Assembly: GCA_020060215.1 (NCBI GenBank)
Contig: JAGVAP010000057.1
Coordinates: 1-45,627 of the forward strand
Source of the DNA: Deltaproteobacteria bacterium
GTDB taxonomy: Bacteria > Desulfobacterota > DSM-4660 > Desulfatiglandales > HGW-15
Length of the DNA stretch: 45,627 bases
Direction of reading: 5' to 3'
The notes below the pieces were generated by a model. The model searched no databases, was not told the DNA's origin, and saw only the letters and a list, made by a program, of their open reading frames with translations. The stretch's first letter is position 1; every line of letters begins with the position of its first letter. Of this stretch, positions 24,936 to 33,539 are shown in pieces. Position numbers and translations under genes: made by a program.

Positions 24936-25709
24936 CTATCGTTTCATGAGGATTCCATGACCGCACAGGTTGTAGATGTAGAACGCGTCGCCCAGATGCT
25001 TGCGCTCATCGACCAAATGGGTGATTCCGGAGCAGTGTCGGAAGCCGTAATCGTCGAACACCAGCACGCCGCCTGCCACCATTTTGTCCCAGATCCAATC
25101 GAGGATGTCCCTGCCGGACTCGTACAGGACGACGTCAATGTGGCAGAATCTGAACTTGGCATCCGTGACCAGGTGAGCCGTCTCCTCCGGAAAGATCCCC
25201 TTCAGCAGTTTGACGTTTTTCAAGGCCAGCTCTTGATGAACCAAATCGGATACGAGCGCTTCGGAGGTGTCTTTAAGCTCCCCACCCTTGAAAAACCAAT
25301 CCTTCGGCCCCGGTTTCACGAGGCCCTCAAAGTTGTCGCAGAGGTACACGCTGTCTTGAATCCCGTTGATTTCGGCCGCCTTGGCGATCAGGCCGCCCGT
25401 TCCACCCCGCCAGACCCCGACCTCCATGAGCGCCCCCCCGCTCAGCTTGGCGCATTGTCCGACCATGCTCCAGAGGCCATAGCACATCAGGATGTTCACC
25501 ATCGTGTGGCCCTTGATCTTTTCATAGACTTCCAGGAAGCCCGAATCCGCCAGCCATGGAGAGTAGGTCGCATTGGGTGTAATGGGCCCATAGGGGCCGT
25601 CGATCCGCTTCGCCCGGCAGTAGATCCTGTAGGCGAAATGGATCAGAAATCGCAGTGCGGCAGCATGGCCGGCGCTTCTGTCGATGTCGGGATTTCTCAG
25701 GATCCGCAT
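24936..25709 (-). CDS. TylF/MycF-family O-methyltransferase
   Basis: A 257-aa SAM-dependent methyltransferase of the TylF (macrocin O-methyltransferase) family. SAM motif I is ALMEVGVWRGGTGGLIA, with an acidic residue in VYLCDNFEG; the metal/catalytic region is FCHIDVVLYESGRDILDW and VFDDYGFRH. Most relatives have HIDxD; here the last Asp is Val, which may alter metal binding. I chose the ATG at 25709 because AGGGGAG lies about ten bases upstream; an open frame continues to a TTG at 25781. It is the first gene of the NRPS-PKS operon (57 bases before the NRPS), so it probably tailors the product by O-methylation. Confidence 0.85.
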   Translation of the reverse strand: MRILRNPDIDRSAGHAAALRFLIHFAYRIYCRAKRIDGPYGPITPNATYSPWLADSGFLEVYEKIKGHTMVNILMCYGLWSMVGQCAKLSGGALMEVGVWRGGTGGLIAKAAEINGIQDSVYLCDNFEGLVKPGPKDWFFKGGELKDTSEALVSDLVHQELALKNVKLLKGIFPEETAHLVTDAKFRFCHIDVVLYESGRDILDWIWDKMVAGGVLVFDDYGFRHCSGITHLVDERKHLGDAFYIYNLCGHGILMKR

Positions 25710-26586
25710 ACAGACAGTCTCCCCTGGGGCGAGGCTCTCCATTCGGAGGGCCGGAACTTCCCGCAGGCGGGTTCCAGCCAAACGGCTTGTCCGCGGGTTA
25801 CCGTAGAACCTGTGCGTTGAAGGCCGGGGATCCTTTCAAGGGCGTAGCCTCTACGTGGATACTTATCCTTTACTACTCCTTGGGCTCGACACTTCCATCA
25901 GGTGCGCCATGTAGTTTCCCGGAGGAAATCCCTTATGTCGCGCTACAGCCGGAATCGGGGCCAGCATCGCCTAGGTCTACGCGGCCGACGGTCTGCATTT
26001 TGGTAGGGAATCCACCGGCATGCCAGTGGGATGAACCATGGCTATGCCAGTGATTGGTGCCGGAACAAAAATGGATCAGAACGCTCACCAGAGCCAAGAA
26101 CCGGCGGATGAGCTTCAATATGAATGAATATCGTTGAAGCGCTATTCCTGTAGGAGCAAGCTCCTGCTTGCGATTCTTTCAGTTCCGAGGAGATCGGGAA
26201 GCAGGAGCTTGCTCCTACAGAAAACCACCAGGAGTCACTGCTCGATCGATCTTGCCACCTCCGGCGGCAAGCGGCCGGTGCTGACCTCCCTGAAAGGTGA
26301 CAGGGTAGTCGGCACGACCCCCCCCTTCCAGGGGGGGGCCACCCGATACCACCAGGCTACTGGTGGGATTCATTATTCGGATCAATGATCGGTATCGAGT
26401 CTGTTCAGGTGGAAAGACGAAGACGGCTTCCATGTGAAATCGTCGTCTATCCCTCGCCAAGGAGAGATAACCATGAACAACAAGGCAAAATCACTCGCCA
26501 CCCCCACCCACGTTGCTGGGGTACCTGAAAGCCGGAACGCCGGTCAGATCTGTGGAGACTTATCAGAGGAATCACGAACGGGCCGC
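25710..26586. other. Repeat-rich spacer downstream of the biosynthetic operon's start
   Basis: About 880 bases with no convincing gene. It must hold the promoter of the minus-strand NRPS-PKS operon, but no clear hexamer pair was found. It carries the 22-bp inverted repeat (26148-26220), a G/C-tract hairpin near 26317-26337 (CCCCCCC-TTCCA-GGGGGGG) and a small hairpin CCACCAG-gcta-CTGGTGG near 26349-26366. A short ATG frame at 26473 with a ribosome site breaks down within about 20 codons. Confidence 0.45.
26148..26220. repeat. Dispersed palindromic repeat, 'TGTAGGAGCAAGCTCCTGCTT' family, copy 1
   Basis: Bases 26148-26169 and 26199-26220 are perfect 22-bp inverted repeats around a 29-base spacer. 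Each arm is itself partly palindromic (AGGAGCAAGCTCCT). A second, less perfect copy lies at 41501-41569. REP-like repeats with this core are common and dispersed in many proteobacterial genomes. Confidence 0.8.
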
Positions 26587-26910
26587 TCATACCCCCAGTT
26601 CGTTGCAGAGGTTCAGGAACTCTTCCTTGAATTCGGGCAGCCTCGGCAATCCAAGCTCCTCCAATTCCGCGTTTTTCTTTTTGGCCGTCTTCGAACTCAG
26701 GTCGCTCAGGTAGTTGTCCTTGACCTCCCGGGCGGATTTGTACTCTTCATGGAACCGCCTCTTTTCGCTTTCGGTGCTCTTCTTGACGTCCTCGAATTTC
26801 TTTTTTTCTTCGCCTGAGAAATCATCTCCCGACTTCCGGAGGATCGGGTCAAAGGCCTTCTCGTCAAGGAAACGAACAAGCTTTTCTTTCTTTTCCTTAT
26901 CCCCTGCCAT
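26587..26910 (-). CDS. Conserved-looking hypothetical, Lys/Glu-rich (107 aa)
   Basis: A 107-aa protein I cannot name. It starts MAGDKEKKEKLVRFLDEKAF and is a run of charged helices (about 45% Lys, Glu, Asp and Arg) with one cysteine in the C-terminal LNLCNELGV. The middle (EEKKKFEDVKKSTESEKRRF) should be a single long helix or coiled coil. I chose the ATG at 26910, which has GGAG seven bases upstream; the frame is open 29 codons further with unlike, low-complexity residues. It is probably cytoplasmic, since no signal or membrane segment is seen. Confidence 0.6.
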   Translation of the reverse strand: MAGDKEKKEKLVRFLDEKAFDPILRKSGDDFSGEEKKKFEDVKKSTESEKRRFHEEYKSAREVKDNYLSDLSSKTAKKKNAELEELGLPRLPEFKEEFLNLCNELGV

Positions 26911-27407
26911 GTTTACGCTCCTTCTGAGGATGGTCCTCCTTTTCGAAAGAGAACTCCCCTTCGATGTCTTTCCTTGAGCGTAGAAAAACCCGCTCATGAG
27001 GCAAATGGGGCCTGAGTCGTATTCAAGGAGTCTACAAATAGGGAGAAGCAGTGGGTCTGCTTCTGCGACAGGATGTTAATTCACGGCAGAAGAGACTCAT
27101 GGAAGAGGGTAGGAGGAGTCTCTCTCTGGGAACGGCCCCTCTCCGATGCTGAACATGGAAATGGAACCATGCCCCCCATGGTGCCGACTCCCTCTTCATC
27201 CTATTCTCATTGCGCGGATTCTCCTCCCCGATCCGCCGGCCACTTCCGGGGGAACCCACTCGCGTGAAAAGAAAGTATTCCCTGAAGGCTGACTGCCTTT
27301 GTGCCGGAAATCCGGGACTCAGAATTGGTGGATGGCAATATCCAGGGCACCGAGTCGGCTTTCTGGGCTGCTGCGATATTCAAGCGTGAAGACCGTTCCA
27401 GCATTCA
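26911..27407. other. Intergenic stretch, no gene seen
   Basis: About 500 bases between the 107-aa hypothetical and the DUF389 gene. Short frames occur on both strands but none has a family likeness or good start. The left end holds the leader of the 107-aa gene. No repeat or RNA gene was recognised. Confidence 0.45.
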
Positions 27408-28325
27408 TCAGCTCAACGACCGCCCTCTGAAGCGGAACCGCTGTTTGATCTTGAGCACGATTGCTGCAGCAAGGGTTACAAGCAAGGCGTCTACCAACCA
27501 TCGCCAAAAAGCGTTTCCCGCGAGCGACCAGTCTTGTATAGCCATCGCCATCCCGGTGAGGCTCAGACTGGGTATCAGCGCCAGTGCGATCATCACTCCC
27601 GTCGTGAGCACTGAGCGTAGGCCGCACACCACGATCACGCCTGCGATGCTCGCAAAGGCGGAGATCAGAACCGAGGGCGCGTCGGTCGTCGACCAATACC
27701 GCACCCATTGCCGGGAGGTTAGTTCCAGTGGTGAACCGGGCTGAATCCACCAGAGTATGTGAGTGGTCAAGAAGGCAGCTGCAGCCATGGCCGCATAACC
27801 GGCGACCAACGAGAAGGCGCCCCCCCTGGCGATCCTCATCGGGCCGGCAACGAAGCCGAACGGAATACGCACGAACGGCTCAAACGCAGGGGCGATGATC
27901 ATGGCCCCTATGACGACGTGCAGCTTGTCTGTCCACAGGCCGGCAGATGCGACAGCGCCGGCCAACGCCATTAAGATCATGTAGTTCTGCGTGACGTTTG
28001 TTTCATGCCGCAAGTGAAAGGCCGTTTCGTCCAGGGTTGTTTCGCTCGATTCCACGTCCAGTGCTTGCCGATGCGAGGGGGAGAGGATGCTCTTGGGCTC
28101 ACTGGTGACGATCGAAGCCTGTTGGGCATCTTCAACCTCTGCAAGCAACTCGAAAATCTTTCGAGCGGTGTCGTTGGAAGCCTGGAGCTCCAGCACATCG
28201 CCGGGCGGGTCGATAGATGCACGACGATGCCTTGCAACCCCGCAAACCCCCGGGACTTGGTCAAGACGGATCAGCAGGCGATCGATCGCGTCCGGCTGAG
28301 CAGTTATCTGAATGGTCCTTGGCAC
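27408..28325 (-). CDS. DUF389 membrane protein
   Basis: A 305-aa protein of the DUF389 (TIGR00341) family, integral membrane proteins of unknown function. Residues 1-85 form an ACT-like soluble domain (RTIQITAQPDAIDRLLIRL). After a linker come the membrane part with NYMILMALAGAVASAGL, VVIGAMIIAPAFEPF (the family's GAMxxAP signature), SLVAGYAAMAAAAFLTTHIL and two C-terminal helices. I chose the GTG at 28325 because CAGGAG lies just upstream; an in-frame GTG at 28427 would add 34 residues. It stands alone on the minus strand. Confidence 0.8.
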   Translation of the reverse strand: MPRTIQITAQPDAIDRLLIRLDQVPGVCGVARHRRASIDPPGDVLELQASNDTARKIFELLAEVEDAQQASIVTSEPKSILSPSHRQALDVESSETTLDETAFHLRHETNVTQNYMILMALAGAVASAGLWTDKLHVVIGAMIIAPAFEPFVRIPFGFVAGPMRIARGGAFSLVAGYAAMAAAAFLTTHILWWIQPGSPLELTSRQWVRYWSTTDAPSVLISAFASIAGVIVVCGLRSVLTTGVMIALALIPSLSLTGMAMAIQDWSLAGNAFWRWLVDALLVTLAAAIVLKIKQRFRFRGRSLS

Positions 28326-28623
28326 GTGGCACTCCTGGGCGGGTGGATGGGGAACTGCACTGCGAAGTTTATTTACCACCCAATATGCACCCGCTGATGG
28401 ATTTCCAGTATCAGGCCTTTCCTCCACTTGAAGACATGAACGGGCTTATTGTCTCTAGGTTTCCATATGATTTTCGTGTAGCGGCCCCAGATCATGTGGA
28501 TTGCGAGAGGTTTTGGAGACGACTAAGACTAAACACCCATTTCCGGGAACGATGCTCTGAACTAGATTGGATGTCACCGTAGCGATATGTGCGGTAGAAG
28601 GAAAAAGTGGGGAGGAGATGCCC

Positions 28624-29274
28624 GTGAAAGAGAAAAAGGTGAATATCAACACCGCCGACGAGGCGGAATTGGAAAAGGTGAAAGGGGTAGGGAAAAACAT
28701 TGCCAGGAGGATCGTTGAGTACAGGAAAGAGCACGGTCCTTTGCAGGGGTCCGAAGACTTGAGAGCCATTCTAGGAGAAGGGGCGACCTACAGTCGCCTG
28801 GAGGACAGCTTCGTTTTTGAAATGGATGAGTCGCTGATGAGCAAGAGGGAAGAAGCTTTCCTGAAGGAGGCCGCGTTAAGCAATTTCCTGGAGATCCGCA
28901 TGGGAGAGATTGCCGCAGAAAAGGGCTCGACTCAAGAAGTGAAGGATATGGGAAGAAGGTTGAAGAAGGATCACTCTTCCTTCTTGAAGGAGATGAAACG
29001 CTTCGCCGAAGAGGAAGGCATCGGTATTCCGGAGAACATCGATGGGAAACATTCAAGATTGATCGAGAAGATTTCAAAAAGATCGGGAGAAGAGTTCGAC
29101 CGCATGTTCGTGGAGACGATCGTCCAAGAGCATGAGAAAGAGGTGAAAAAATTCTCCGAAAAGTCAGAAGAGATTGAACACCCTCAGTTGCAGGAAATCG
29201 TTTCCAGGACGCTCCCAAAGCTCGAACAACATCTGGAACACGCGAGAAAAGTGAGGGAGCGTCTTCATCCGTGA
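28624..29274 (+). CDS. Fusion of helix-hairpin-helix (ComEA-like) and DUF4142 domains
   Basis: A 216-aa two-domain protein. Residues 1-65 are a ComEA-type helix-hairpin-helix: VNINTADEAELEKVKGVG then IARRIVEYRKEHGPL, a module that binds DNA backbone. Residues 76-210 are a DUF4142 four-helix, ferritin-like domain (EEAFLKEAALSNFLEI, MGRRLKKDHSSFLKEM, QEHEKEVKKF). DUF4142 proteins are usually exported; here there is no signal peptide and the HHH comes first, so it is cytoplasmic. GGAGGAG lies six bases before the GTG at 28624; an ATG at 28618 is in frame but abuts the ribosome site. It may be a DNA-associated stress protein, which is inference. Confidence 0.75.
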   Translation: MKEKKVNINTADEAELEKVKGVGKNIARRIVEYRKEHGPLQGSEDLRAILGEGATYSRLEDSFVFEMDESLMSKREEAFLKEAALSNFLEIRMGEIAAEKGSTQEVKDMGRRLKKDHSSFLKEMKRFAEEEGIGIPENIDGKHSRLIEKISKRSGEEFDRMFVETIVQEHEKEVKKFSEKSEEIEHPQLQEIVSRTLPKLEQHLEHARKVRERLHP

Positions 29275-29575
29275 AGATGAACAACGCCCGATGCGGGAAG
29301 GCTCTCTCGGGATCTCCCGCCTGAGGGGGAGGGGGCAGAGTACCCGGTTCCGCCGGGTCCTAAAACCTGCGATGAGCCATCCCATCGGTCGGAACGCGGT
29401 CATGATCGCCGTCCACACTTCGTATGAGGTGGCGGGCTGGGGTTCGTAACACGGGCGCTCTCTGAGAGCATAAAGGTATTTATGAATCGGGATGGTCGTA
29501 TACTGGCGGAGACTGCGCAAGCGGATGCCCCTGTCAGATGAGCCGGGTTCTGTACCAGAAGAAGGGTTCACGGAG
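29275..29575. other. Intergenic stretch, no gene seen
   Basis: About 300 bases between two converging genes. A GCGGGA...TCCCGC stem lies near 29292-29320 but has no T run. Nothing else is recognised. Confidence 0.4.
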
Positions 29576-31006
29576 CTACTGCAGGAGCGCCTTGAGGAAA
29601 ACCTCTTTCTTTTCTGCTTCCCGGTACGCCTCCCGGATAGGCTTCATGGGTCCATCGCGGCGGTATTCCGGGGATCGAGGATCAATCCCGTAAAGAATGG
29701 CCGCATTCCTGCCAAGTATCTTTTCTTTCACCCTGGATCTCGGCCCCCCGAGAGCGGAAAATCCAAGAGATCTCTGCATCTCCTCAGGAATCTCAATTCG
29801 GCGCAAGGCCTCGATCTGCCATTGCGGGGAGCCGTGATAGACCGAATCGGTCCCCCAGAGGATATGGTCTTCCCCCAGCCCCTTGATAAGAGTGCCCAGA
29901 ATGGCCGCCGCCAGGCCGGGGTGGAGGACCGCCGTGACCCCGAATGTGGTCCCGATATCGGCATAGACGTTTTTCACTCCATGCTTTGCGGGAATCTCCG
30001 CCAAGTCGTCCACCCACGGGATGCGGCCGGTCTTTTCGAATTTCTTGAGGTACGAGCGAGGGACCCTCAAAGACGGCCTGAAGGCCGCATGATAGATGAT
30101 GAAGTTAAGGCCCGGCCACTCCTTTGCAGCTTTGGGGACGTCGTCTACGCTCCCATACTTCCAGTTGGCGAAATCCTTTAAAAAATTGAGGGGCATGAGC
30201 CCCTTGTGAATGCACACGTTCCGTATCCCCGCCTTCTCGAACTTTTCATACGCCGGGTACAGCAGTTCTTCGTCGTCGAGCCGATAAGGATGGCGGCTGA
30301 AGTGGAAGGGGTCTCCCACCGGGTACCCCTTCCAGGCGGCAGGTTTGAGTTCGGTTACCAGTCGGTCGATTTCATCCATCCAGCCCCGGTATCCGGGAGT
30401 GAACATCGCGTGAGTCAGAAGCTTTCGCGAGCTGCATGCTTCGTTGATCTTCCGGGCGCCCGCGGCGATCTGCTCGTTCGAGAGGAACCAGTCGCGAAGC
30501 TTGTCCGCTGTGGCGCTTGTCAGGATCCCGACCTTGGTGTCGCTTTCCAGGAAAACCTCTTTGAAGAAATTGTGGATCCGGAGATTGCTCATCCGCAGCT
30601 TCTCTCCCTTGAGCTCGGGGTTCAACCGCATCTTTGCGTGCTCGCGCAGGAGGAGGACATCCTTTCTCCGGTACCTGTCATGAACGAAATGGAGCTGATC
30701 GTCAAAAACGAACTGGTCTGCAAGAACTCCGGCCCGCTTCCTGCTCTCATCCGGATCGGAGAGCTCGACCTTATCCACACGGAAATGGGGGCCGTAGACC
30801 ATGTTCATGGCCGTAAATGCGGCCGGCAGGCCGGAAGCGCTCCTCAGGTACTGCCTCCCGTCCATCCGTTTTGGACGGCCGAACCTCTCGGCCAGCTCCA
30901 ATATCGCACAATGGACCCGTCGCTGCTCTGGCGTGGGGGGAGGAGGATCGAACTCGCCGTTGGAGAGAGCCTGGGTGGGCATTGGCATGGGGCCGTGCGG
31001 ATTCAT
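29576..31006 (-). CDS. Amidohydrolase family 2 (metal-dependent TIM-barrel hydrolase)
   Basis: A 476-aa amidohydrolase_2 protein. Metal ligands are visible as His106-x2-His109 (DDQLHFVHD), later His in VCIHKG and IIYHAAF, and the C-terminal Asp in HILWGTDSVYHGSP. The family includes decarboxylases and hydrolases of aromatic or cyclic substrates; the substrate is unknown. A twin-Arg-like patch and hydrophobic stretch (QYLRSASGLPAAFTAMN) inside the N-terminal part is common in this subfamily and lies too far in to be a normal signal. I chose the ATG at 31006 with GGAGG just upstream; the longer frame to 31102 has no likeness. Confidence 0.85.
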   Translation of the reverse strand: MNPHGPMPMPTQALSNGEFDPPPPTPEQRRVHCAILELAERFGRPKRMDGRQYLRSASGLPAAFTAMNMVYGPHFRVDKVELSDPDESRKRAGVLADQFVFDDQLHFVHDRYRRKDVLLLREHAKMRLNPELKGEKLRMSNLRIHNFFKEVFLESDTKVGILTSATADKLRDWFLSNEQIAAGARKINEACSSRKLLTHAMFTPGYRGWMDEIDRLVTELKPAAWKGYPVGDPFHFSRHPYRLDDEELLYPAYEKFEKAGIRNVCIHKGLMPLNFLKDFANWKYGSVDDVPKAAKEWPGLNFIIYHAAFRPSLRVPRSYLKKFEKTGRIPWVDDLAEIPAKHGVKNVYADIGTTFGVTAVLHPGLAAAILGTLIKGLGEDHILWGTDSVYHGSPQWQIEALRRIEIPEEMQRSLGFSALGGPRSRVKEKILGRNAAILYGIDPRSPEYRRDGPMKPIREAYREAEKKEVFLKALLQ

Positions 31007-31250
31007 GAGAACCTCCGAAATAGATAGTTTGTGAAGTAGATAATCACGGCGCGGAGCGGATTCAAACCGCGCAAAAAGGCGGTCAGCCGCTCTTCTTTTC
31101 ACGGTCCTGTTCCCCGGGTTACCTCAGCGCTCAAAGGCGGGGCCTACTCTCGGGGAAGGGTTAAAAGCAGTCGACTCCCCCATTGTATGAGGTTCGCATT
31201 CGGGCATTAATCTTGGTGGTATGCCGCATCTTTCAAAGGAGGATTTTGGG

Positions 31251-31463
31251 ATGGCCAGAGGTGTCGGCGGGCATGGACCCGCAAATATCATGAAGCACAT
31301 GAAGGGGATCGACTTCCCCGCCAACAAAAAGAAGTTGATCGAGCATGCCAAGGAGGCTCCGGGTCCGGACACTCAAGACGTACTGGAGATCCTCGAGCAG
31401 ATTGCAGACAAGACCTACAAAACGCCGGCTGAAGTGATGAAAGAAGTCGGGCGGGTAGAGTAG
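31251..31463 (+). CDS. DUF2795 protein
   Basis: A 70-aa protein with the DUF2795 signature: NIMKHMKGIDFPANKKKL, LIEHAKEAPGPDTQDVLEIL, ADKTYKTPAEVMKEVG. The family is small, helical and of unknown function. I chose the ATG at 31251, eight bases after GGAGG; an ATG at 31221 would add ten residues. The DUF2254 gene follows after 40 bases on the same strand. Confidence 0.85.
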   Translation: MARGVGGHGPANIMKHMKGIDFPANKKKLIEHAKEAPGPDTQDVLEILEQIADKTYKTPAEVMKEVGRVE

Positions 31464-31503
31464 GGTTCCAGAGAACGTGCCCGAGAATGAATCAGGTTGA
31501 AAG

Positions 31504-32841
31504 TTGAACACAAGACTATCGGTGCTCTGGCACTGGATGCGCTCCGGCTTCTGGTTTGTTCCTTCGCTGATGTTTGGTTTTACGATCCTCCTCTCTTTCA
31601 TCCTGCTTCAGATCGATGACTCGCTGCAGGGCTCCGATCGTCTAAGGAGGTGGTGGATCTACGGCGGCAGCCTGGAAGGGGCGAGGTTGATCCTTTCCAC
31701 CATCGCAGCATCCATGGCCACCATAGCGGGTGTAGTCTTTTCCGTTACGATCGTGGTCCTTTCGCTTGCATCGTCCCAGTTCGGCCCCAGGATGATCTGG
31801 AATTTCATGCATGATATCCGGAACCAGGTTGTCCTCGGAACATTTACCTCGACCTTTCTTTATTCGATATTGATACTAGGCCGGATTCACGGTTCCGACG
31901 GGGACATTTCCGTACCTCAGGTTTGCATTACCTTCGGCATCGTCCTGGGTATCGGTAACCTCGGGGTGCTGATCTTCTTTATCCACCACATCTCTTCTTC
32001 GATTCACGCCAACAGTGTCGCCGCCTCGGTCTGGCGGGATCTGCAGGGGTCCATAGCTCGGATCTTCCCGGAGGGAATCGGCTACGAGGAAAGTCCGGTC
32101 TCGCGAAAGGAAGGTAACCTGGTGCCGCAAAGCTCCGACCTGCCCGCCCGTGAGGTCCGGGCCGAACAGAGTGGCTACCTCGAAGCAGTTAATCCTGACG
32201 GGCTCCTGCGCACCGCCGAAGAGCATGATCTTCTCCTGCGCCTGGAGTTTCGTCCGGGCCGCTTCGTGGTGAGGGGGAGCACTCTTTTAAGGGCTTGGCC
32301 GAAGGAGAGGGTCGATGAGAAGGTTATCGGGAGGCTGAGGCGCTGTTTCATCCTGGGAAGCCAGCGAACGCTTGAGCAGGACGTCGAGTTCACAATAGAC
32401 CAGCTGGTCGAGATCGCAGTGAGGTCCTTGTCTCCCGGGATCAACGATCCATTCACCGCAATTTCCTGCATCGATTGGCTCGGGGTGGGGCTGTCCGAAC
32501 TGGCGGAGAGGGAGATCTCTTCCCCATACTACCTGCACGAGCAATCGGGAAAGGTTCGGGTCATCATTCCCCGGACCACCTTCTCCGGCTGCATGGATGC
32601 CGCATTCAACCTGATCAGGCAATACTCCCGAAGGAGCCCTGCGGTTACGATTCGCCTCCTTGAATCCTTTGCCGTGATTGCCGCCCATGTGCGAAACAGT
32701 GAAGATGCGTCCACCGTCAAGAAACATGCCTTGATGGTCAAGCGCAACAGCGAAGAAGGACAGGATGAATTCGACCGGAAGGATATCGATGAACGATATT
32801 CCCTCGTCAGCGCCATTCTCGACGGTAGAACGATCGAATAG
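31504..32841 (+). CDS. DUF2254 membrane protein
   Basis: A 445-aa DUF2254 protein. Four N-terminal membrane helices are visible (FWFVPSLMFGFTILLSFILL; the ATIAGVVFSVTIVVLSLASS signature with the following FGPRMIWNF; VVLGTFTSTFLYSILILG; VCITFGIVLGIGNLGVLIFF). After them comes a large soluble part with the conserved LSPGINDPFTAISCIDWL. The role of the family is unknown. The start is a TTG at 31504 with a weak ribosome site, but the family's first residues match here. It may be co-transcribed with DUF2795. Confidence 0.85.
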   Translation: MNTRLSVLWHWMRSGFWFVPSLMFGFTILLSFILLQIDDSLQGSDRLRRWWIYGGSLEGARLILSTIAASMATIAGVVFSVTIVVLSLASSQFGPRMIWNFMHDIRNQVVLGTFTSTFLYSILILGRIHGSDGDISVPQVCITFGIVLGIGNLGVLIFFIHHISSSIHANSVAASVWRDLQGSIARIFPEGIGYEESPVSRKEGNLVPQSSDLPAREVRAEQSGYLEAVNPDGLLRTAEEHDLLLRLEFRPGRFVVRGSTLLRAWPKERVDEKVIGRLRRCFILGSQRTLEQDVEFTIDQLVEIAVRSLSPGINDPFTAISCIDWLGVGLSELAEREISSPYYLHEQSGKVRVIIPRTTFSGCMDAAFNLIRQYSRRSPAVTIRLLESFAVIAAHVRNSEDASTVKKHALMVKRNSEEGQDEFDRKDIDERYSLVSAILDGRTIE

Positions 32842-32875
32842 GGTGCTGGTGAAGGACAGGGGAGCCGGTGAAATG

Positions 32876-32972
32876 TTTCCGATCACCCGCATCGGTCCCT
32901 TGCACTTGGGGCAGGCGAGGGGGGTCCACCTCATAGATCTTCTGTATCAGCCTTGCCCAGAACGCACGATCG
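32876..32972 (-). mobile_element. Relic of an IS91-type transposase C-terminal zinc motif
   Basis: Read on the minus strand, the sequence gives AFWARLIQKIYEVDP and, after a one-base shift in a C run, LACPKCKGPMRVIG. This is the junction just before the C-terminal CPxCxGxMRxI zinc-knuckle found in IS91-like transposases. Nothing else of the transposase remains: the sequence after RVIG, and that before AFWA, is unrelated. It lies in the gap after the DUF2254 gene; the rest of that gap (32842-33153) holds nothing recognisable. Confidence 0.5.
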
Positions 32973-33153
32973 AAGTCCCCGCAGACAGCATCAACCGGGG
33001 TTTTGTGACTTTCAGTGGCCCGGCTGGCTGCCATGGCTCCTCACCCATCGCATAGAGGGTCTGGAACAGTACGGGGAGATCATACGGCTCCTGACCTTAA
33101 GCCAGGCATGCCATAAAGGTCTACGTGAACGTGAGGTGACGAACAAGGAAGGC

Positions 33154-33444
33154 TCAATACCGGTTTCTGCTGAACGGTCGCTTGGACTTCTTTGAGCGCT
33201 TTGCGCCTGAATCGGCCGGAACAACCCTGATGTTCCGCCCATCCACCAGTTTCCCGTTCAGACTCTTGATGGCCCGGTCGGCTTCCGAGTTGTTCGGCAT
33301 TTCCACAAACCCGAAGCCCTTGGATTGCCCGGTCGTCCGATCCGATATGATCTTGACGCTCTCCAGCGTTCCGAATTCGGAGAACAGCGTTTTCAGGCTC
33401 TCTTCAGTCACACTGTTGGGGAGCTGGCCGACATAGATGTTCAT
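33154..33444 (-). CDS. RRM-domain RNA-binding protein
   Basis: A 96-aa single RNA-recognition motif protein of the bacterial/cyanobacterial Rbp type. RNP2 is NIYVGQLPNSV and RNP1 is KGFGFVEMP, with the usual aromatic residues for RNA stacking. The tail after residue 82 is basic (KRSKKSKRPFSRNRY). GGAG precedes the ATG. It lies downstream of a cold-shock gene on the same strand, separated by a terminator, so it may be made by read-through in the cold. Such proteins are often cold-induced RNA chaperones. Confidence 0.92.
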   Translation of the reverse strand: MNIYVGQLPNSVTEESLKTLFSEFGTLESVKIISDRTTGQSKGFGFVEMPNNSEADRAIKSLNGKLVDGRNIRVVPADSGAKRSKKSKRPFSRNRY

Positions 33445-33479
33445 GAGATCTCCTTTACTTAACCAAAGAATGGGCTTTC

Positions 33480-33517
33480 AAAAGAAAGGGCATCCATCAA
33501 ACATCCGATGGATGCCC
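33480..33517 (-). terminator. Rho-independent terminator of the cold-shock gene
   Basis: A perfect 11-bp stem (33507-33517 with 33488-33498, GGGCATCCATC and its complement) around an eight-base loop, followed on the minus strand by TTTCTTTTG. It lies 23 bases after the cold-shock stop and before the RRM gene. Confidence 0.8.
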
Positions 33518-33539
33518 TCCGTTCAATCGGCGATCGCGA

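Noticed and set aside
26317..26366. C/G-tract hairpins as an attachment site or origin
   Set aside because: There are only two short hairpins, without repeats, integrase or DnaA-box-like sites.
26473..26605. Small plus-strand gene starting MNNKAKSLATPTH
   Set aside because: It has a ribosome site and might join by frameshift to LGYLKAGTPVRSVETYQRNH, but the two pieces do not form one frame and the end overlaps the 107-aa gene.
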